Source: Solea solea (taxonomy: Eukaryota; Chordata; Actinopteri; Pleuronectiformes; Soleidae). Taken from it: a stretch of DNA of 64,000 nucleotides. Positions 44,386 through 57,179 of the stretch are shown piece by piece (position 1 is the first letter of the stretch; the number at the start of each line of letters is the position of its first letter). The translations under genes were made by a program, and so were the position numbers. The notes under the pieces were generated by a model. The model was not told the DNA's origin, did not search any database, and worked only from the letters and a program-made list of their open reading frames with translations. The DNA is taken from NCBI RefSeq assembly GCF_958295425.1, contig NC_081138.1, forward strand, positions 26,813,512-26,877,511, given 5' to 3'.

Positions 44386-45047
44386 TAACGTCACGGATGC
44401 TGCGTACAAGCACTGCGCAGCATCTGTAACTCTGGGCTACTTTTTCGCTAATGTTTACTTTTTTGAATACATCAACAAATACTCTCAAAAGATCACAAAG
44501 ACACTGACAGTTAAGACCCAGGATGCACCCTATGATGTTAAAATCGCGTATGTTAATCCTTCAGGAATTCACTTAAGACCTTTACCTTTTTCCCTCAGAA
44601 TTCTGACTTTAATCTCAGACAGACACTAAAAAATTATGTATTTATTATTTACATGTGGCCCTAATCCTCTTTCATATGATGTAATATCACATTAACAGTT
44701 TAGTTTTTTTCCCCAATGGTTTTCCCCTCTTGTCCAGACTAGATGCTCATTGACCCTCAGGTCATTTGACTTTGAGACGCGATCAGTGTGAATGTGAGAG
44801 TGAATGGTTGTTTGTCTGGCGTCAGCTGTGATTGGCTGCAGCCACAGCCGTAGACACAATGACCGTCACATTTACGCCGTCGTCCACCTCTAAACTATTA
44901 GAAAATCTCAGCGCACACCTCGGCTCGCCCTCTTCAGTGAATGAGTGAGGTGCTGTTTATTTTCCAGTGTGTCTTTGTTTTGTTACTTTAAGCACCGTGT
45001 CTGTCAGCCACAGTGTAATTATATGGTGACAGACAGAGGAGAGGGGG

Positions 45048-45073
45048 GGTGGTGGTGGTGGTGGTGGTGGTGG
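45048..45073 (+). repeat. (GGT)n trinucleotide repeat
   Basis: Eight GGT units after a G run. Confidence 0.95.
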
Positions 45074-45916
45074 AGACAGCCTTCTCTTTCAGCTGCTGTG
45101 AGCCGCAACCAGTACCGCCTGAAGCTGCTCACCTCTTGAATATGAGCCAGGAGACTCTTCGACTCCCGTTAAACCCCTGAGATCACCCAAAGAGAACTTT
45201 TCTTCCAACTCACCTGACGCTGTCCTCAAAATAGCTCTGATGTGAAAAGAAAAACAAAACAAAAAACTGGGAACAATCATGGGAAGCAACTGACACAAGG
45301 TTCTGACTTCAAAGACTGTCAACCATCCATCCCATTCCCTTCGTGTCATCGCCATTTATATGGGATTGTTGTGAAAGTTGTTTGGATCACATTCAAGTTA
45401 ATTACGATCATGGGATGACATTTTTGAAGTGACAAAAGTTTTCTAAAGTGAGTTGGAAGCTGACACACCCACTGGAACGCTCTCATTATTTAACGTTTTC
45501 ACACACAAGTGCTGAACTTTCTCCCACGTACTTTTGTTTTTGTTGCTATATTAGCACATGCAGTAAATATACATCCATCCATTTCATTGTCTATAAAGAC
45601 AGAAATGGATGTTGAGAAATTACAAATACTTCTTTCTCCTTTACCTTTAACTTTACCGACAAATATTCATTAGTGTAACATGAGGGGAGAAGGATAAAGA
45701 AAATATTAGCTGTAACTTATATTTTTAAGAAAATTACAGCAACAATGTTGTCTTAAAATTGTTTGTATATCATTTGTTTTCGACACTGTAAAAGAAGGAC
45801 ACATTTTCAGATAAATGTACAACTTTTGATGTGTACAGATACAGCCTATAATAATGATTTAACAATTGAACACATGATTTTATATGAGTACATAGTTAGA
45901 GCTGATAACAGTGGTA

Positions 45917-46407
45917 TTAAAGATGCAGTAGGCAACACATTTCTGGTCATTACTGCTCAACAATTCCATAATAACCTTTCACTAAAGTGTAAATCAAGTA
46001 ATCTGAGAGAGAACTTCCTCCTCTTGACTCTAGACTGTCTCCAGTTTTGAGGAAATCTGGTCCACAACAGAAGACTCCGTCCAACCACAGGGTGAGGACA
46101 TGGACGGGGTATTTCCTACATCATGACATGATGCAGAGGCTGCTGTCCCATTACGTGAAGTAGCACAATTTCAATCTGTCACTATACTGCTACTTTGTTA
46201 ACCTTTAACAGCAAGGACATGTTTGAGACATGTGCTGCAACATGTCAATTCAACTTAAGCACTTACTAACTGTCTGACTAATCTTAATGTGCACAAACTA
46301 CTATCGCAGCATTTTTTTACCATATCCATTTTTTAGCTTAGTTTATTGTATATTGCATACAAACATATGTATATGTGTGTGTATATACATATATATGTAT
46401 ATATATT

Positions 46408-46452
<45 letters not shown>

Positions 46453-46627
46453 ATATATATAGACTATTCCAGAAAAATTTAATAAAGTCTTAAAAGAGGG
46501 TTAGACAATTAATGGGATAAAACTGTTATTTTATGCATTGTTGTCATTGCCATCCTAAAATGTTAGTATTTTCCCGACATGAGCGAGACAGCTTCTTTTC
46601 TTGCGATCCTGCCTACTGCAGCTTTAA
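45917..46627. mobile_element. TTAA-bounded MITE with 18-bp TIRs
   Basis: TTAAAGATGCAGTAGGCA (45917-45934) and, at the other end, TGCCTACTGCAGCTTTAA (46610-46627), whose reverse complement differs at one base. 711 bp, no coding sequence, with an internal TA/TATG microsatellite (about 46364-46460). The outermost four bases are TTAA on both sides. Confidence 0.8.
46364..46460 (+). repeat. TA/TATG compound microsatellite
   Basis: Imperfect TATATG and TA units, internal to the 45917-46627 element. Confidence 0.95.
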
Positions 46628-46739
46628 ATATGCTCATATCATGTGTCGATACTAAATATGTGGAACCTGTTAACGCAGTAAATTTTTACCACCTGAGAAA
46701 ATACTGAGCTCTTGAAGTGACACTTAAACATTAAGATTT

Positions 46740-46965
46740 ATTCCCACTAAGCTCATTTGCTCTCTCATCATCCTCCTCTTCACACACTGGTATGAGGTGA
46801 CTTTAATAATTATTATTTTGTTATTTGTTTAATTTTCTATACGCACTACAGTCAAAATTGCTAGAAGAGTATTTCTGATATTTTCCTCCAAGTACCACCA
46901 GAGGAAGCTTGCACGTACCACCGGTGGTACACGTACCACAATTTGAGAACTGTTGTGTTAAAGAT
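46740..46965 (+). repeat. dispersed repeat, copy 2 (related to 3325-3480)
   Basis: CATTTGCTCTCTCATCATCC and CTCCAAGTACCACCAGAGGA, then CACGTACCACCGGTGGTACA and AATTTGAGAACTG, in the same order as at 3325-3480. GTACCACCGGTGGTAC is a perfect palindrome. Confidence 0.6.
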
Positions 46966-47476
46966 CAAGTTAAGTAAAGAGTACAAGCAATTATAACTTG
47001 CTTTACAGAGCAAAACCTTTATCTCATCTGTGCTGGGACTGTCGTGTCACTTCTGTCTTTCTTTATTAAAAACAGTGCAAATGTATACGACAACATACTG
47101 TGGTGAAATAGTGGTGGGTGTAAATGTCAGATAGAGAGGCCACAGCAGACAAAAAGCTGCAGTACATTTCCAGTGACGCCCAGAGGATGTTTCACAACTC
47201 CCATAGACTTTTTAATGTAATTCATTGTACAAAATGCATAACAAAGAGCAAGAATGCCCCGAGACCACACAGTCAAGTATCAAACCAGCTCCACTTCTGT
47301 TTCCAATTTGTTGTTGTTCTCAGATAAAAGGCTTCCTTTACAAAAACTTGCATTCACTCAAAATACCAGCAGAGGGGTAAAAGAAGAAAAAAGGGAAAGA
47401 AAAGAAATCACAATGCAACTTATGTACTTGGACTAGACTTTTCTTCTTTAGGAGGTCTAAATGTTTTCCATATTGT

Positions 47477-47478
<2 letters not shown>

Positions 47479-47516
<38 letters not shown>
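47479..47516 (+). repeat. (CT)n microsatellite
   Basis: Uninterrupted CT run of 19 units; shorter CT runs lie at about 47686-47722. Confidence 0.97.
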
Positions 47517-47517
<1 letters not shown>

Positions 47518-48489
47518 AATGGATGCAGGAAATGCTGTCACTCCGTTCTGCTTTCCAAACTTCCAGAATGAGGTTTTGGCTCCGGTGGATGCCAGTGTGG
47601 TAGATTCCAGCGCGGTACCGACCCTGCTCAGATTTCCTCTGGCTGGAAGAGAGTGAGAGAGAGACTTTCAGGAGTCTCCGCCCTCTTTCTCTCTCTCTCT
47701 ATATATCTCTCTCTCTCTCTCTCCTGATGAACACTGTATTTTCTCCACTGTCGTTCCATTCAGCTCCTTTCAGATCTTTGCTGAAATGTGTTTTCTTGAC
47801 GTTGTCATTTCCCGTCAGTGCTTAAAGCTGACCCACATTTCTCCATCATTTGAGTGTTTTCGACAGTGTTGTGACTGCAGCTGATGAACCAGAGTGGCGT
47901 TGCAAAGGGAACAAACACAAACAAAAATGCACTTGCACTGAAAGTGAAATGAGAAACAGCACGTATCACGTATGCAGATGTGCAGATGTGCAGATGTGCA
48001 TATGTTTGAGCCTGCACAGCAGCACTGCTACGCGTCCTGGCAGCCTGTGCAGTGCGGGGCTGCTGTGCCTGTCAGAAGTCTCCCGGTTGAAAATCACATA
48101 TGCAGCATTTAAAGCTGACAGGAATCAGTGTAAAGAATGAGCCCCCGGCTACAATATAATATAATTGACAGCATCTTAACTCGACACAGTTGCACACTGT
48201 TCACTCACAGACTGCTGCATGTTAGTTAGTCCTTCTAATACCTGAAAATGGGGAGGGAGGGGGGGGTTGTGTTCCTTGTGCACATAAACTGAGCGGCAAC
48301 TGCTTGAAAATAAATAAATAAATAAACAAACATAAAAGGGAAAGGAATGCTTTTGAAATATGTTCTCATAAAGTGCAGATGTGAGTGTATTTTAGGAAGC
48401 TACTCTAATACGTAGCCATGCCATGTTATTATTGTTATTATTATTTTGTTATAATATTATTATTTTTCATGTTTATCATGCATTTTTGA

Positions 48490-48640
48490 CAACTTAGTCC
48501 TCCACATGAGGCGTGGATGACATAGGGTGAGATACAGGTACATCCTGGACAGGTCACCAGTCCACCACAGGGCAAACACAGAGATAAAGAAATAAATAAC
48601 CACTCACTCTCACATTCACACCCACAGAGTGCTCAATTAA
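48490..48640 (+). repeat. LINE-like dispersed repeat fragment
   Basis: ACATCCTGGACAGGTCACCA, GTCCACCACAGGGCAAACAC and CACTCACTCTCACATTCACA are the familiar phrases of the teleost repeat also seen at 9080-9320, covering a more upstream section. Confidence 0.65.
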
Positions 48641-48880
48641 AGGGATACTTCAGATTTTGGAACATTATTTGTGTGACACAGAGCCCAGGAGTAGAGTAGA
48701 TGCAACGTTGTTAAATCATGTAACCAGGCTCCGGTTCAGCGTCGAGAAAACTAGTTTGGGACACATAACATACCTTAACGGGTTTTAAACCACAAACGTG
48801 CATGCATGGGTCATGCTAACACGTTGAACAATAAAAGCGCTGCCCAACAGTATGTCAAATCGCAGTTTAGCACTATTTTC
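48638..48880 (+). repeat. dispersed repeat beginning TTAAAGGGATACTTCAG
   Basis: Opening typical of a common teleost MITE-like repeat; it directly follows the LINE-like fragment. The right end is not clearly identifiable. Confidence 0.4.
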
Positions 48881-49300
48881 TACATATATGTTTGAATATA
48901 ATAATGAACATGTAATGCTTAAAGATTTGATTTCATTAACTCATGGAAAAGTTATAATTTGAGCATTTGTTGATTGATTGACTGATTAGAAACACCTGGA
49001 CCTGGGGGTGTGGCCTCTTCCTTGATTATTAGTCAGGTAAGTGAAGGAGAGGAGCCACACCCTTTCTTTTTCTTTGTTTTTTCTTTACCTTGCTTGTTAA
49101 ATTTCTTCTTGCTTTTCCAATTTTCCTGCTGTTTAATGGACAGTAGGTGTGTTGCACTATGTAATTCTATGCCAGTGGATTCATTTTAATTGGATTGTGA
49201 ATTTTAATGAGAGTGTGAGACTGAGGCTTCACAGGTGGAAATAGTAGTAGTTGTTGTTGTTGTTGTTGTATTGCTGTCATTTTTGCAACTTATAACTTAT

Positions 49301-49349
49301 AGTTTATATCTTGTCTGAAGACATAACGTCTTCAGACAAGATATAAACT
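49301..49349. repeat. perfect hairpin, 22-bp arms
   Basis: Left arm 49301-49322 (AGTTTATATC...GAAGAC) and right arm 49328-49349 are exact reverse complements around a 5-nt loop, ATAAC. No mismatch in 22 bp. Confidence 0.98.
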
Positions 49350-51119
49350 CATTATTTATGTTTTTAAAAAGATGTTTGGTTTGGTTAATTGTTTTATTGA
49401 TTGATTGTTTTATATGATATATATTTATTTATTTCAGCTCATTTTCAGTAGACAAACTCTAAACTCCGTATGACAGAAGACATGTTGTGACCATATTGTC
49501 AGTGATAAAGGGAAAAGGTTGTTGGCTCAGGCTAAATCTTACTTTACAAAATCATCCGTGCTAGTTTTCACACAATTCAAACCTAAGTTATTAATAGTTT
49601 GTGAAATCATGTTTTTTTCCAATTAACCCGTTGACTGGTAGTTGTTATTTTTCAGTCTGGACTAAATACTAAAGAGACCTGACCCCAGGAATCATCGATC
49701 ATCAGCGATGATCCGTCGGCATTTGTGAAAAGGGAGTTGCTGTGATAAATATGTGCTTTTGCTTTTTCTCCTTGAAGAAAATATCCAAGTTTTAACTTGT
49801 TCCAGAGCTTTTGCTCAAAGCCTGTTTTTCCACATTTTGCTTCTTTTCGCACTTTCTGTCCTCGACTGACCAACAACAACACTTTCATACTGTTGGAAAT
49901 CTGAAGTTTTTGTTTTTGATCAATTTGTTTCGATCAATAAACATCATAATTATGCATTAGAAATATAACAGAGCGGTTTGGAGACTCTGACCTGTCTTTG
50001 TAAGGATCATTACTTTTGCTTTAACTGCTTTAGAATGAACTGAAACTCATCTGTAGTTCAGCATAAAACAGTGAACACTGGCATTCACCGTACGACCCCA
50101 GGTCTTTGGAGACATTAGCAGTGATTCTTTCATCTTTTTTTTTCTTTCTTCCATCTTCCTTTGACTTTATTCCTCATATCAAAGTCTTTTTATTGAAGTG
50201 TGGCGACTCGCTGAAGCCACAGAGCCATTATTGTCTAAACCTTCCCTTGAACTGGTCTGAGGTGGACAGACATTTTTCATCTCTCATCCCTTTGTCTCCA
50301 GCAAAGGTGTTAAAACTCTCTCCTCCTGTGAGAAGGAAAATGGAGTTTCTGGTCTCCATTGAACATTCAGCTCATTCAATTGACTCAAGTAGATAAAAAT
50401 CACCATTATTTTCCCTCAATCAGTTGAAAAGGAGAGTTTGGTTGTTGAATTAATTGAATGTACCTCTATTTATGTACTGTACACACTGTTTACAATAATA
50501 TAATGTGTAATATTGTACTTTTTACTGTATTGTTATTTCTGTTATTGTTACTTTTCAGATTAAATATCTCTACATCCATCCTCTCCGGTGATATACTGCA
50601 GGATTAGAGCTAATGCTCAAATGCTAATAACAATAATAATAAAAAATAATAATAATGAATCTAATATAATAAAGAAAGCACACACCAGAACATTCCTGTA
50701 TCTGGCAAGTTTATTTAAATTCTAAATCCAGATTTGTGTACAGGCCATGGACAACATCTTAAAAAATGTATTTCTTGGGCTGTAACCTTCATCCCTTATG
50801 TTGTTCTCAGACCTCCTTCCTGTATGACACCTTTTTAAAACATAGTTTACTAAACAACTTTAGCACAGAGCAAAAGCGGAGGCGGAGATCAAAAATGTAA
50901 AAACGATGGCGTGTTTGCAGCTTTTTTCTCCTCACATACGTTTCAACTTGCAACAACAAGCGTATAATTATCTTGTACAAAACGGTGCTCTGTAATAAAA
51001 TAAGAATATCATTATGAAGCTATGCTGTTGAAACTGGAGTGCAGGACTTTTAAATAGGAACAAATGTCCAAATTGGTGTCGAAGTAGTTCCCAAAATGTT
51101 GATTTAATGTGTTTTTTCA

Positions 51120-51412
51120 GCATCGTTGTGATTAGAACTTTGGTTTTATGGCAAGATGGAGGCAACACCATCCCAAACAACTGCCCACAAACACAACACG
51201 TCTTACCGCCGTCCACCTCTGCGCTGCTGGTGTATACACACAAGCGCTCCCTCTGATTGACAGAGCATGAAGACACAGCATATAACATATTGTCAGATAA
51301 TTTCACTTCACAAAGACCAAACAGAGGCAGAATGATATCGTCATTATCCTCTTTTACTTCAGGGGTCGCCAGAATAATAACACCATCAAAAGTTACACAC
51401 TGCAGCTTTAAG
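51120..51412 (-). repeat. dispersed repeat, minus orientation (TTAAAGCTGCAGTGTGTAAC type)
   Basis: Reverse complement starts TTAAAGCTGCAGTGTGTAAC at 51412. It then has GGCGACCCCTGAAGTAAAAG, CTGCCTCTGTTTGGTCTTTG, GAGGGAGCGCTTGTGTGTAT and CAGCGCAGAGGTGGACGGCG. It matches 4285-4475 in order. The long minus-strand frame over it (50968-51513) is a by-product. Confidence 0.65.
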
Positions 51413-52192
51413 ACAAACGTACAAACATCATATTTAAAAAAAAACTTTATGTGCTTAAGTGCATTGAACACACCGAGTGAAGAACTCTTCATGTATACGT
51501 GAGAATTTGACATAAGCGTAGTAAGTATCCCGGTGTTTCTCCCTCCACTGGTCCTGCAGTCAAAGGTCGTCGCTCTGCCGTTGAGCTGCAGCTCATTAAT
51601 GAGGATTCTTCAGAGGGGTTTGTGTGAAGCTGTCGATCAAAGTGAGGTGGAGGTGAGAAAACTATGTCGGGCCGTCAGTGTGCTGGCGTTGCAGGTACTA
51701 GCCTGAGCCCTGAAGGCAACATTACCTCCACTACTGATGTTCTTAAGATTGTTGGAGGAGTTGTCAACACATGCCCTGCAGTGCTGCAGTTAGCCGTCAT
51801 GGCTGGGTTCAAAATCAGATTTACTCTTCTTTTTTTCTCAGTACTTTTCCTTTCTTTTTCTTTCTTTTTTTTGTTGTATTCTGGAAAGTCCTGAAATCCA
51901 AGACGTTCTCAAAACCTAAAAAACAGCAAAGAACCAATGATTTCAAGGTGCTCTGTTCTCTTAAAATCCTGCTTTGTTCTTGTCTTTTATGCACTGTCTC
52001 ACTTATATGTACTGAAATAGCACACGTTTAACTATAAATATATCAAATCCTTTTATGTCACATCTGACAGGTGATCAATTATCATTTAACCCCGAGTTTC
52101 CCCAAACTTATTAAAGTGGGACTCACAGCACAAACCAGACATTTTCCAGAGATACATTTCTGATAAATAAGTCAATAAAACCTTGAAACAGA

Positions 52193-52260
52193 GGTGTCAA
52201 ACCTGCAGCTCGTGGGCCATATGTGGCCCCCTAAATGAGTTTATATGGCCCCCACCCCCT
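52193..52260 (+). mobile_element. hAT-like terminal remnant
   Basis: AGAGGTGTCAAACCTGCAGC, then TCGTGGGCCATATGTGGCCC resembles the 'GGTGTCAAAC...GGGCCAAATGTGGCC' ends of vertebrate hAT-type elements (from memory). Only one end is visible. Confidence 0.45.
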
Positions 52261-53269
52261 ACTTAATATCATGTCATAATGAAAACATGGCGACGTGAGG
52301 CCGAGGTGCAGCTGCCCCACAACAGATTCTAATCTTAAATATTTGTGAGCAACATGTATTACATTAAATTATTAAATCATATTATATATGTTATTTATAG
52401 ATTAATTTTCATCGCAAAATACACAACTTTCAATATTATGATTTTATGTTTTCATGCTGGTTCAAAGTTCAATCCAATTATGTTCTGTTCAATTCAATTC
52501 TATGAAAGCAAGCACTTTTACCATCAAAATTCTGTAAAATATCAACATCATTTTAGTTTCACAATCATGATGTAATATTGTTTTATTTGTTTGAGACAGC
52601 TGCCTTAAACAGCGCCTCCCACTAACCAAACTCCCGCCTGCATGTCACTGTGACTGTGTTTGATTAGAGTCCTGATCTCCTCTACTGTATTTAACATAAT
52701 CATAATCATCAGCAGTGGAATTGAACGGTGCAGCTGCATCAGGACGCGTTGCCTGTAGTTTATCTGGCATTTCTTCAATAATGTCATGTGCGGCTGTGAG
52801 TGTGAGTATGAATGTGCCCAGCCTTGTTTTTTTTTTGTTTTTTTGATCAAATCATCTCTTGTACCTTTCAGGCAAACAATCAGTGCTTTGTGCAAATCCA
52901 TTGCCAATCATTCACATTGACTATAACTGATCTTCTGTGAGCCAGAGAAACAATTACTCACAGTATTTGGTGGATGTGACCGTGATCTGCTCATAAGCAT
53001 CAGTGTAAACTCATCATTTTATGCATTAAGTCTCATTAAAAAAAGTGCTGAGATTCTTCCATTAAGGGATTATTACCCTCTCCCCCCTGAGCCCTGGATT
53101 CACATAATATATCAAGTCGTTTTGTTAAGTGGGATTTTTTTTAAGGGTTTTGTTGCCAGCTCAGTTGGTTTTTGCTGCCATCTTTTGGCACAAGCGAAGC
53201 AATTCATGCAAAGTTTGCTGTGCATGGGATTCATTTGTGAAGGACTGGTCAATGGTAGATGCTTGTCTC

Positions 53270-53345
53270 AAAATGTGTCCCTGTGATGGACTGGCCATCT
53301 GTCCAGGGTGTACCCAAGGGGTCATATACGTATGGGAATAAAGTT
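53270..53345 (+). mobile_element. LINE 3' fragment
   Basis: TCCCTGTGATGGACTGGCCA, TCTGTCCAGGGTGTACCC is the hallmark phrase of teleost L2-like LINE 3' ends, + orientation, truncated. Confidence 0.65.
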
Positions 53346-53859
53346 AAGATGAATTTGTTGATGGTCAGGATTTCAGGATTACTAGGAAACAGTTTAACCG
53401 TATTCCAAACACCAAAGGGATAAGGTCAGGGATGGAATGGAAGATACATTTTCTCTAGAATATAAGGATATTATAGAGACTGCCACAGAACCCCAAAGGT
53501 TTTCATGGCTGTTCTCAAGTGCAAATAAAAAAAAGGTGCTGAATAATCGATAAAATAGGATCCTTCAAAGTAATAGAGGCCTTTGTCTCTAAATATTTCT
53601 GTTTACTGTTGATTTTAGGTGAAAACATGACAGTTACAGTTGTAAAAACGGGATAAGAAAGTCTCCCCAGGACACAGAAATACAAGAAGAGCACATTTAT
53701 TTAACAAAAGTCTTAATCTTACTTTTCAACTTAGTTTAATTTAAAGCTTCTTTTGGCTCTAAAATAAAAAGCTTTTTCCTGATAGGAACATATCATATAA
53801 TAAAGTGCACACAAACATGCACAGGGAAGGCTTTGATTACTTATTTTATGTATTTATTT

Positions 53860-53990
53860 ACAAAAGGGGACATTGCACATTAATGAAAATCAACGCGTAA
53901 ACACGTCACAGCTAATTTACGTCTGTTGTCCTCGGGCAAGTTGATGTTACAGAACAAATTACACAATTACTCACAGAAGACAGAAAGAAA
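53860..53990 (-). mobile_element. LINE-tail-like repeat, minus orientation
   Basis: TTTATTTACAAAAGGGGACA, TTGCACATTAATGAAAATCA, then AGCTAATTTACGTCTGTTGT and CCTCGGGCAAGTTGATGTTA resemble a common teleost LINE tail read in reverse. Assignment from memory. Confidence 0.4.
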
Positions 53991-54483
53991 AGAAAACAGA
54001 TTCAACAAATGGAGACAAAACCGCTGTATGGTGAACTCGGATACAAGGACCATAGATTTCAAAGTACTTTTAGTGCCACAATGTTAAAGTGACTGTTACT
54101 AAAATGCTCCCACTCGTTTTTATTGCTTGTAAATTTGATACACGCAGGCAGCCTTTTGCAGAAATTAATGACAGTGCCTGTCCCATTGCTTCTCAGCCTG
54201 GAGCTAAGGAGCTCACAAATCCCCAAAAATAACAATAACCTGATCCGTGTTATTATCGTTATCTGCAGTCTGAGGCTTTTCCAGATGATTTTTTTTTGTG
54301 TGAAATAGTATAAACTTTTAACTCCTCAAATCTCAGATGTTAAAGATCGTGTAATGAGATAAAGATGAGAGTGTACATCACGGTCAGAAATCAGAGAGGG
54401 GTCGCAACAAAATGTCCTGGAAATATTTGAAATAATATTCGTATTACAGCTGCTATATGTGTGTATATATACTGTATATATCT

Positions 54484-54541
54484 GATACTGATACTGGCGG
54501 GCCACTTTTGGTCCACGGGCCAACAGTTGTTGACCACTGAT
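54484..54541 (-). mobile_element. hAT-like terminal remnant, minus orientation
   Basis: Reverse complement reads TCAGTGGTCAACAACTGTTG, GCCCGTGGACCAAAAGTGGC, CCGCCAGTATC, the CAGTGGT...GGCCCGTGGACC terminus style of hAT elements. Only one end is seen. Confidence 0.5.
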
Positions 54542-55269
54542 GTAGTACATCCTAAGTAAAAAATAAACTAGAGAGTAATATGAGTATACAATTGTTTTGA
54601 ATAGTCTTTGGATTCCAATTTCACTTCATTTCATCAGATATCCACAGTTGAAGCACAACCTCTCTTTTTCAAATAACAGTATGTAAGTTAATACCACAGA
54701 AGTGCATGCTTTCAACATGTATTGATGGTAAAAGTATACACCAAGTGTATATAATGCATCATTATATATATTGTATTGGACTAATAAAGAATGCTGCAGA
54801 TGCTGCTGCTGAAAGCTGTACTTTTATGATATAAAACATATTTATTTTCATCCGGGACCAAAGTGAAGCAAACATTTAAATATCTTATATAAAGTGTTTT
54901 ATTTGTAACAACGCTATTAGTAGTAATCGTTATCCCAAAATTAAATAAAACATTCTGGAGGCAAACATTTCATTTTCTTTTGATTGGATCAGTGAGGCAA
55001 TTCCTTTCTTTCTGTTGGTTTCATTTAAAAATATTCAAATGTATCTGAACATACAAAAAGTACAGCCATTTGCTAATGTATATAGTAATAAAATAAAGTT
55101 ACAAATTACGCACATTTGATGAAAGATGAAACAGTGACACAGCAAAGTTACTTGTTTACATCCATCAATTAATTGTATCCTCTCAAAGGTTTGTGACACT
55201 TGATGATGATGATGTGTCTTTCTCTCAAATTGAGAATTGAACTAAAATAATTGTCAGAATGAATGAAGA

Positions 55270-55680
55270 TGAGCTGTGTGTCATTTTGACGTTTCTGTGC
55301 CACCACATAATGATCAGCTGCAGCCCGCTCTTTTTCAGAAGCTCGTGGAATTTGATAAGAACAACTCTGGTGACAAAAGGGTTCCTCACGCACACACACG
55401 CATTGTTCAAGTGCGGCAGTACAACGGGCGCCCAGGGACATTATTTGCATATTGTCAAGGGGCGTGTGTGAATGGAGCTTATGAGAATGAGAAATTATAT
55501 CAGCCACAAAGAAAAGCAATGGTCTGTGACCAAACGCCTGATCTTCTGTGCTTGTGTTTTCTCAGACTGAGGGGTTTTGTTGCCATAAAAATGCAAATGG
55601 AAGACTGGTATGCAGGATATAATGTGCAATTATCTCTCAGAAAGGGGGGAAATTGTACGGGATGAAAGCCGCTTTAGTGT
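55270..55680. promoter_or_regulatory. candidate enhancer with inverted octamer pair
   Basis: Unique, non-low-complexity sequence containing ATTTGCAT (55443-55450) and ATGCAAAT (55591-55598), the two orientations of the POU octamer, 140 bp apart. An open frame crosses part of it but shows no protein family. Reads as possible conserved non-coding DNA; inferred only. Confidence 0.25.
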
Positions 55681-55959
55681 CGCGTGTAGTGTGATGTGCA
55701 GTGGACAGTGTCAAACAAATCCCACACAGTGGGACCATGTAAGACATAGTTCATTTATTATAAAGTGTGTGTAACCTGTAATAGACAGAGCTCATCACTG
55801 CAGTAAATCTGCTTTTACGAAAAACACCACGGTTAATAAGAAATGTGTGAGGATTGATGGTTTTGTTCAGTAAAATAATGTGTTTTTTTAAAGGTACAGT
55901 GAGTGAAACTTATCCCCATTTATTAGTTGCATGTTGCAGCTGAATATCCCTCACCACAA

Positions 55960-56040
55960 CGCCTCCCTCCACTGGCTTCCTATTCGTTTTAGGATGGTTT
56001 GATGAAATGTTATTGTTAGTTTTTGAAACCCTTTAACACC
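55960..56040 (+). pseudogene. LINE reverse-transcriptase remnant (LHWLPI motif)
   Basis: The frame at 55967-55993 reads LHWLPIRFR, the conserved 'LHWLPv..Ri.fKi' block near the C-terminus of teleost LINE ORF2. Stops follow within a few codons. Short and decayed. Confidence 0.55.
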
Positions 56041-57179
56041 TAAGCCTTAAAAAGTATTTTGCCCATTTTTCCAGAATACTTAGAACTTTGAATATCTGAC
56101 AGCTATTTACAATTTACTGCATGTTAAAAGAGTGGAGTAACAGTTTAAAATGAGGAAAAATGTACAACACATTTAGAAAATAACACTGCAGATATACATG
56201 AACAAGAGCTTTTGCATGTTAAATTTGAAATTTGAATAGTATGAAAGATTTTTACAATAAAAAAGTTTGAATCTTTGTCTCTCAATGTGCAAAAACAGGC
56301 CAAGAAAATGCAAACTATGCAAAACTCTCTCCTCTCATATTCTTTATGTATGTGTACGATTTTACTATTTCTTTATGTCACTATTTTACTGATTTTATTT
56401 TATACCTTTTATGTTGCTGTACCTTTAACTCTGTAAAACAGCTTTAAAAAAAATGTAGATGTAAAAAAAAAAAGATGCTTATAGTTTGTCCACTGTGGGC
56501 CTCTGTAGAGATGACCTGGCTCCTGGTAGGCTATATATTATCATTATTATTATTTTATCTTTACTTTCTGTCAAATGGAAACAACTTCACTTAAATTTGA
56601 CACACTGTATCTTTAAGTCAAAGTGCTGATGAACACAAATGCTTGTAATGACGTTACTTTCACCACTAGGTGGCATAAATATACCATTCTTTTTTTAAAG
56701 GCCTTAAAATGTACAGTCTGTACAGTATGTGTGTGTGTGTGTTCATATATGGTCTATAAAGTCTATAGAATAAGTCACACAGTGAATGTATGACCAGGAT
56801 TCATTATGAGTTAATGAGTTCTTATAACCTTTGTGTATACATTTTAACATAGTAAAGGGGGGAAAGCAGCCTAAATGCTCTGTGTTCTATGGGTTTCCAT
56901 GACATTACATTGACTTACATTCATTTCTTGGATACTTACTCAAACCTAAAACCTGCTCCTAATCAGGCAGAACCCTTAAAAAAATAGCTGCATGGTCCTG
57001 TGTGTGTTCCAGGTATTTACTCATGTTGTGGGGACCTACATTAGTTTAAACACTCACATTATGGGGACACAAATCAAGTCCTCATTGTGTAAGGTTCAAC
57101 TAAGTCTCTAGGAAGTGAAATAAGTCAATATAATGTCCTCAGAAGTCATGAAGACCAGACATTAGGACCATTTCTGGCG

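Noticed and set aside
49301..49349. Confident miRNA gene call
   Set aside because: Perfect arms with a 5-nt loop are atypical for Drosha/Dicer substrates; kept as an observation only.
50968..51513. 181-codon minus-strand open frame
   Set aside because: It overlaps the dispersed repeat at 51120-51412 (same blocks at 4285-4475), has no family motif, and starts in AT-rich filler.
55276..55665. 129-codon open frame, considered as a small gene
   Set aside because: No family recognised, no clear splice partners; better viewed as possible non-coding regulatory DNA.
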